Origin: Planctomycetota bacterium
Lineage (GTDB): Bacteria; Planctomycetota; Phycisphaerae; UBA1845
DNA: 64,000 nucleotides
Direction: 5' to 3'
NCBI GenBank assembly: GCA_029558835.1
Contig: JAKQDH010000178.1
Coordinates: forward strand, 62,001 to 126,000
Part shown: one piece after another, positions 61,853 through 64,000 of the stretch
How positions within the stretch are numbered: position 1 is the first letter of the stretch
Layout: each line of letters opens with the position of its first letter
Program-made: the position numbers and the translations under genes
Notes under the pieces: model-generated
Databases searched by the model: none
Seen by the model: the letters and a program-made list of their open reading frames with translations, nothing else
What the model was told of the DNA's origin: nothing

Positions 61853-62464
61853 ATGGTAATTCGCTTTCCCTGCGGGGCCTGTGGCCAGCCGATCGAGGTG
61901 GACGACGAGTGGGCGCAGAAGCCGGTGGGCTGTCCCTATTGCCGCAAGACGGTGACGGCCCCGGCCGCCTCCACTTTCGAGGTGGGCACGGCCGTGCCGA
62001 TGGCCCGCCCCGCCAGCGAGCCGCCCGCGATGGGTACCTTTGGGCCGACCAGCGCACCCGCCTGGGGTGCGCCGATGCCGCTCACCGCTCTCGCGCCTGC
62101 CTCGGCCAACACCATCGCCGTCGTGGCGTTGATTCTGGCGTGCACGGCGTTGTCGCTGCTGGTGCTCGGCGGCTTTCTCGCCCTGCCGCACGCGGCTGAG
62201 CTTCAGGCCCATCAGGAGCGGGCCCAGGAAGTCGGCGTGGTTAAGGCTTCCATGGAACTGGTGGACGAAGGCAGCGGCCGGCCGCCCGGTTGGCTGATCC
62301 TCCTATCCCTCACGCAGTTGGCGGCCATCCTCAGCGGCCTGGCCGCCGTGATCTGCGCCGCGCTGGGCCTGCGTCGGCTGCCGAGGCGGGGCTACGCCGT
62401 GGCCGGCCTGGCCCTGGGGAGCATCCCGATCATCATGCTCTGCGCCGGGCTCCTGACGGGCTGA
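61853..62464 (+). CDS. Zinc-ribbon membrane protein
   Basis: A 203-residue protein from ATG 61,853. An N-terminal zinc ribbon (CGAC, Cys7/Cys10, and CPYC, Cys27/Cys30) precedes a Pro/Ala-rich linker and two transmembrane segments (TIAVVALILACTALSLLVLG and LTQLAAILSGLAAVICAALG), with a further hydrophobic tail at GLALGSIPIIMLCAGLL. The layout resembles DUF4190-type planctomycete proteins. It converges with metH, with repeat copy I in between. Confidence 0.65.
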   Translation: MVIRFPCGACGQPIEVDDEWAQKPVGCPYCRKTVTAPAASTFEVGTAVPMARPASEPPAMGTFGPTSAPAWGAPMPLTALAPASANTIAVVALILACTALSLLVLGGFLALPHAAELQAHQERAQEVGVVKASMELVDEGSGRPPGWLILLSLTQLAAILSGLAAVICAALGLRRLPRRGYAVAGLALGSIPIIMLCAGLLTG

Positions 62465-62480
62465 GTGGCCCCACATCACA

Positions 62481-62642
62481 GGGAAACCGACCAACGGCGT
62501 GGGGTGGCATGGTCAAAGTCCCGGCGCGTCAGGACCATGCCTTCTCCCGTGCCCGAAGCTCTCCCCTGGGCCAGCATGCCGGCGCCTTCGGCTTGGGCAT
62601 GCCACCCGACTGGGCTGGGGCATGCGACCCGGCCGGTTTCCC
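62481..62642 (+). repeat. Palindromic element family 1, copy I, with outer inverted repeat
   Basis: The inner element (62,502-62,607) has GGGTGGCATGGTCAAAG left and GGCTTGGGCATGCCACCC right. It is enclosed by GGGAAACCG at 62,481-62,489 and CGGTTTCCC at 62,634-62,642, a perfect 9-bp inverted repeat. It sits between two converging stops (62,464 and 62,659) and could end transcription from both sides. Confidence 0.75.
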
Positions 62643-62658
62643 ATTGGTGTGGACCTCT

Positions 62659-64000
62659 TTACCGCACGTTGAAGTACTTCGCCTGCCGGTGGTGCACGAT
62701 CAGCGCCGTCGTCGTTTGTTCGGGCTCGAGCTGGAACGTCTCGGTGAGTGTGACGCCGATGCGCTGGGGCTCCAGTAACGGCCAGAGCTTCACCTGGTCC
62801 TCCAGCCGCGGACACGCCGGGTAGCCGAAGCTGTACCGGGAGCCCTGGTAACGCTGCTTGAACAGCTCCTGCTTGTCCCGCGCGTCATTGCCCGCAATGT
62901 CCCACTCCACGCGAATCTGCTTGTGCACGTACTCCGCCAGGGCCTCCGTGATCTCCACGCCCAGCCCATGCAGGTGCAGGTAATCTTGATAGCGGTCGGC
63001 GCGGAGCCACTCCTGCGCGACCTCGCTGACACGCCGCCCGGCCGTCACGATCGAAAACGCCGCTACGTCTATCGTGCCGCTTCCCACCGGGTGGAAGAAG
63101 TCGCTCAGACACCAGTACGGCGGCTTGCCCATACGTGGGAAGTCGAACGCGACGAGCACGCGGCCGCGGTCCTGCGCGTCGTAGATGAGCAGCCGGTCAC
63201 CGTCCGCCTGCGCCGGCCAGAAACCGTAAATGGCCTGCAAGCGCAGAGTGTCCTCCCGCGCGCACGTCTCCAGCAACCGGCGCAGGATCGGGCGGACCTC
63301 AGCGTTGACGTAGCGCGCGAAGTCCGCGCTGCTGCGCCCGCCCTTGCGATACCCCCACTGCACCTGAAACAGCATGTTCTCATTGAGCAGCGCGGCCGCT
63401 GCCTGCGGCTCGATCCGCTCGATCACCCGCGCGCCCCAGAACGGCGGCTCCGGCACGGGCTCGTCGCGGCTGATGTCCGATTGCGGGGCCACGCAGGAGA
63501 CCGCCCCCGCGCTGGCCACCGGCGCCGGCGGCGAAACCGGGCGCGCCGGGCGTTCAGCTCCGCCGGCGTCCGGCGCCGCTGCCACCTGCGCTTGGGCATG
63601 AAGGCTGCCGCCGGCTGCGCGTGCCCCGGCCGCCGCTTCAGCCCCGACCTCGATCGCCACCGGCACCGATTCCACGCGCGCCATGCCCATGGCCGCCGCC
63701 GGGCGTGCCGCCTTCTCCACAGCGAACTGCTGCATGAGCTGCAAACCGGCGAACGCATCCTTGGCATAGTACAGCGGACCCCGGTACAGGCTCCGCAGGT
63801 CCTCCTCGACGTACTTGCGCGTCAGCGCCGCGCCCCCCAGAATCACCGGCGGCGTCAGGCCCCGCTCGTTCAGGGCCAGCAGGTTGTCCCGCATCACCAG
63901 CGTCGACTTGACCAGCAGGCCGGACATGCCCAGCGCGTCCGCCCCCTGCTTCTCGAACGCGTCGATCATGGCGCTGATCGGTTGCTTGATGCCCAGGTTG
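62659..64000 (-). CDS. metH: Cobalamin-dependent methionine synthase, C-terminal part (partial)
   Basis: About 447 codons are visible; the frame runs off the right edge. The end of the B12-binding domain (GADALGMSGLLVKSTLVMRD and LGGAALTRKYVEEDL) is followed by an Ala-rich linker of about 80 residues and the SAM-binding activation domain: PPFWGARVIERI, FQVQWGYRKGG, LQAIYGFWP, RYSFGYPACPRLEDQ and TLTETFQLEPEQ. MetH transfers a methyl from methyltetrahydrofolate to homocysteine; the activation domain reductively remethylates B12. The start, homocysteine and folate domains and the DxHxxG B12 motif are outside the window. Confidence 0.9.
   Translation of the reverse strand, partial: NLGIKQPISAMIDAFEKQGADALGMSGLLVKSTLVMRDNLLALNERGLTPPVILGGAALTRKYVEEDLRSLYRGPLYYAKDAFAGLQLMQQFAVEKAARPAAAMGMARVESVPVAIEVGAEAAAGARAAGGSLHAQAQVAAAPDAGGAERPARPVSPPAPVASAGAVSCVAPQSDISRDEPVPEPPFWGARVIERIEPQAAAALLNENMLFQVQWGYRKGGRSSADFARYVNAEVRPILRRLLETCAREDTLRLQAIYGFWPAQADGDRLLIYDAQDRGRVLVAFDFPRMGKPPYWCLSDFFHPVGSGTIDVAAFSIVTAGRRVSEVAQEWLRADRYQDYLHLHGLGVEITEALAEYVHKQIRVEWDIAGNDARDKQELFKQRYQGSRYSFGYPACPRLEDQVKLWPLLEPQRIGVTLTETFQLEPEQTTTALIVHHRQAKYFNVR

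Overview
The window is high-GC, gene-dense bacterial DNA with an accessory edge on the left. It most likely comes from a planctomycete, probably of the Phycisphaerae type. The reasons are three large secreted proteins with dockerin-like C-termini (GD.N.DG..D..D), paired-cysteine 'ACC' repeats, an NPCBM protein, a MoxR/DUF58/BatA/VWA cluster with a prenyltransferase-repeat protein, and many short palindromic intergenic repeats. This placement rests on family resemblance; there is no rRNA or other phylogenetic marker to confirm it. I saw no tRNA, rRNA or CRISPR array.

Layout. 1-1,130 is the end of a decaying mobile element: a partial HTH-type replication-associated gene overlapped by a DnaB-like helicase pseudogene. 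1,191-14,183 holds surface proteins: an FG-GAP/beta-helix/dockerin protein, a two-propeller dockerin protein, a B12-binding radical SAM enzyme, and a protein whose caspase-like catalytic parts appear in circularly permuted order. 15,003-28,642 contains a lipoprotein, a conserved planctomycete protein, gdhA, a GH16-type glycosidase, a receiver/PEP-synthase-like fusion, an ECF sigma/anti-sigma pair with nearby lipoproteins, and a small TPR membrane protein.

28,705-43,061 is a probable minus-strand cluster of MoxR ATPase, DUF58, BatA-like, VWA, DUF4175-like, a small secreted protein, a prenyltransferase-repeat protein and an NPCBM protein. This looks like an envelope complex with a chaperone ATPase and von Willebrand adhesion modules. 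43,086-52,671 is mostly housekeeping: a LOG-family protein, a GT39-like glycosyltransferase with TPRs, YjbQ, a thioredoxin-like lipoprotein, YidC, a metallophosphoesterase and TsaB. 53,301-64,000 holds a VanZ/Mth938 fusion coupled to a TPR protein, threonine synthase, a pair of secreted proteins, two small membrane proteins, a class III aminotransferase lacking its PLP lysine, a zinc-ribbon membrane protein and the C-terminal end of MetH.

The strongest signals beyond routine annotation are the permuted caspase-like protein (11,067), the lysine-less aminotransferase (60,138), the VanZ-Mth938 fusion (53,301), and a dispersed family of roughly 100-160 bp inverted-repeat elements with several copies, which in places reach into genes.
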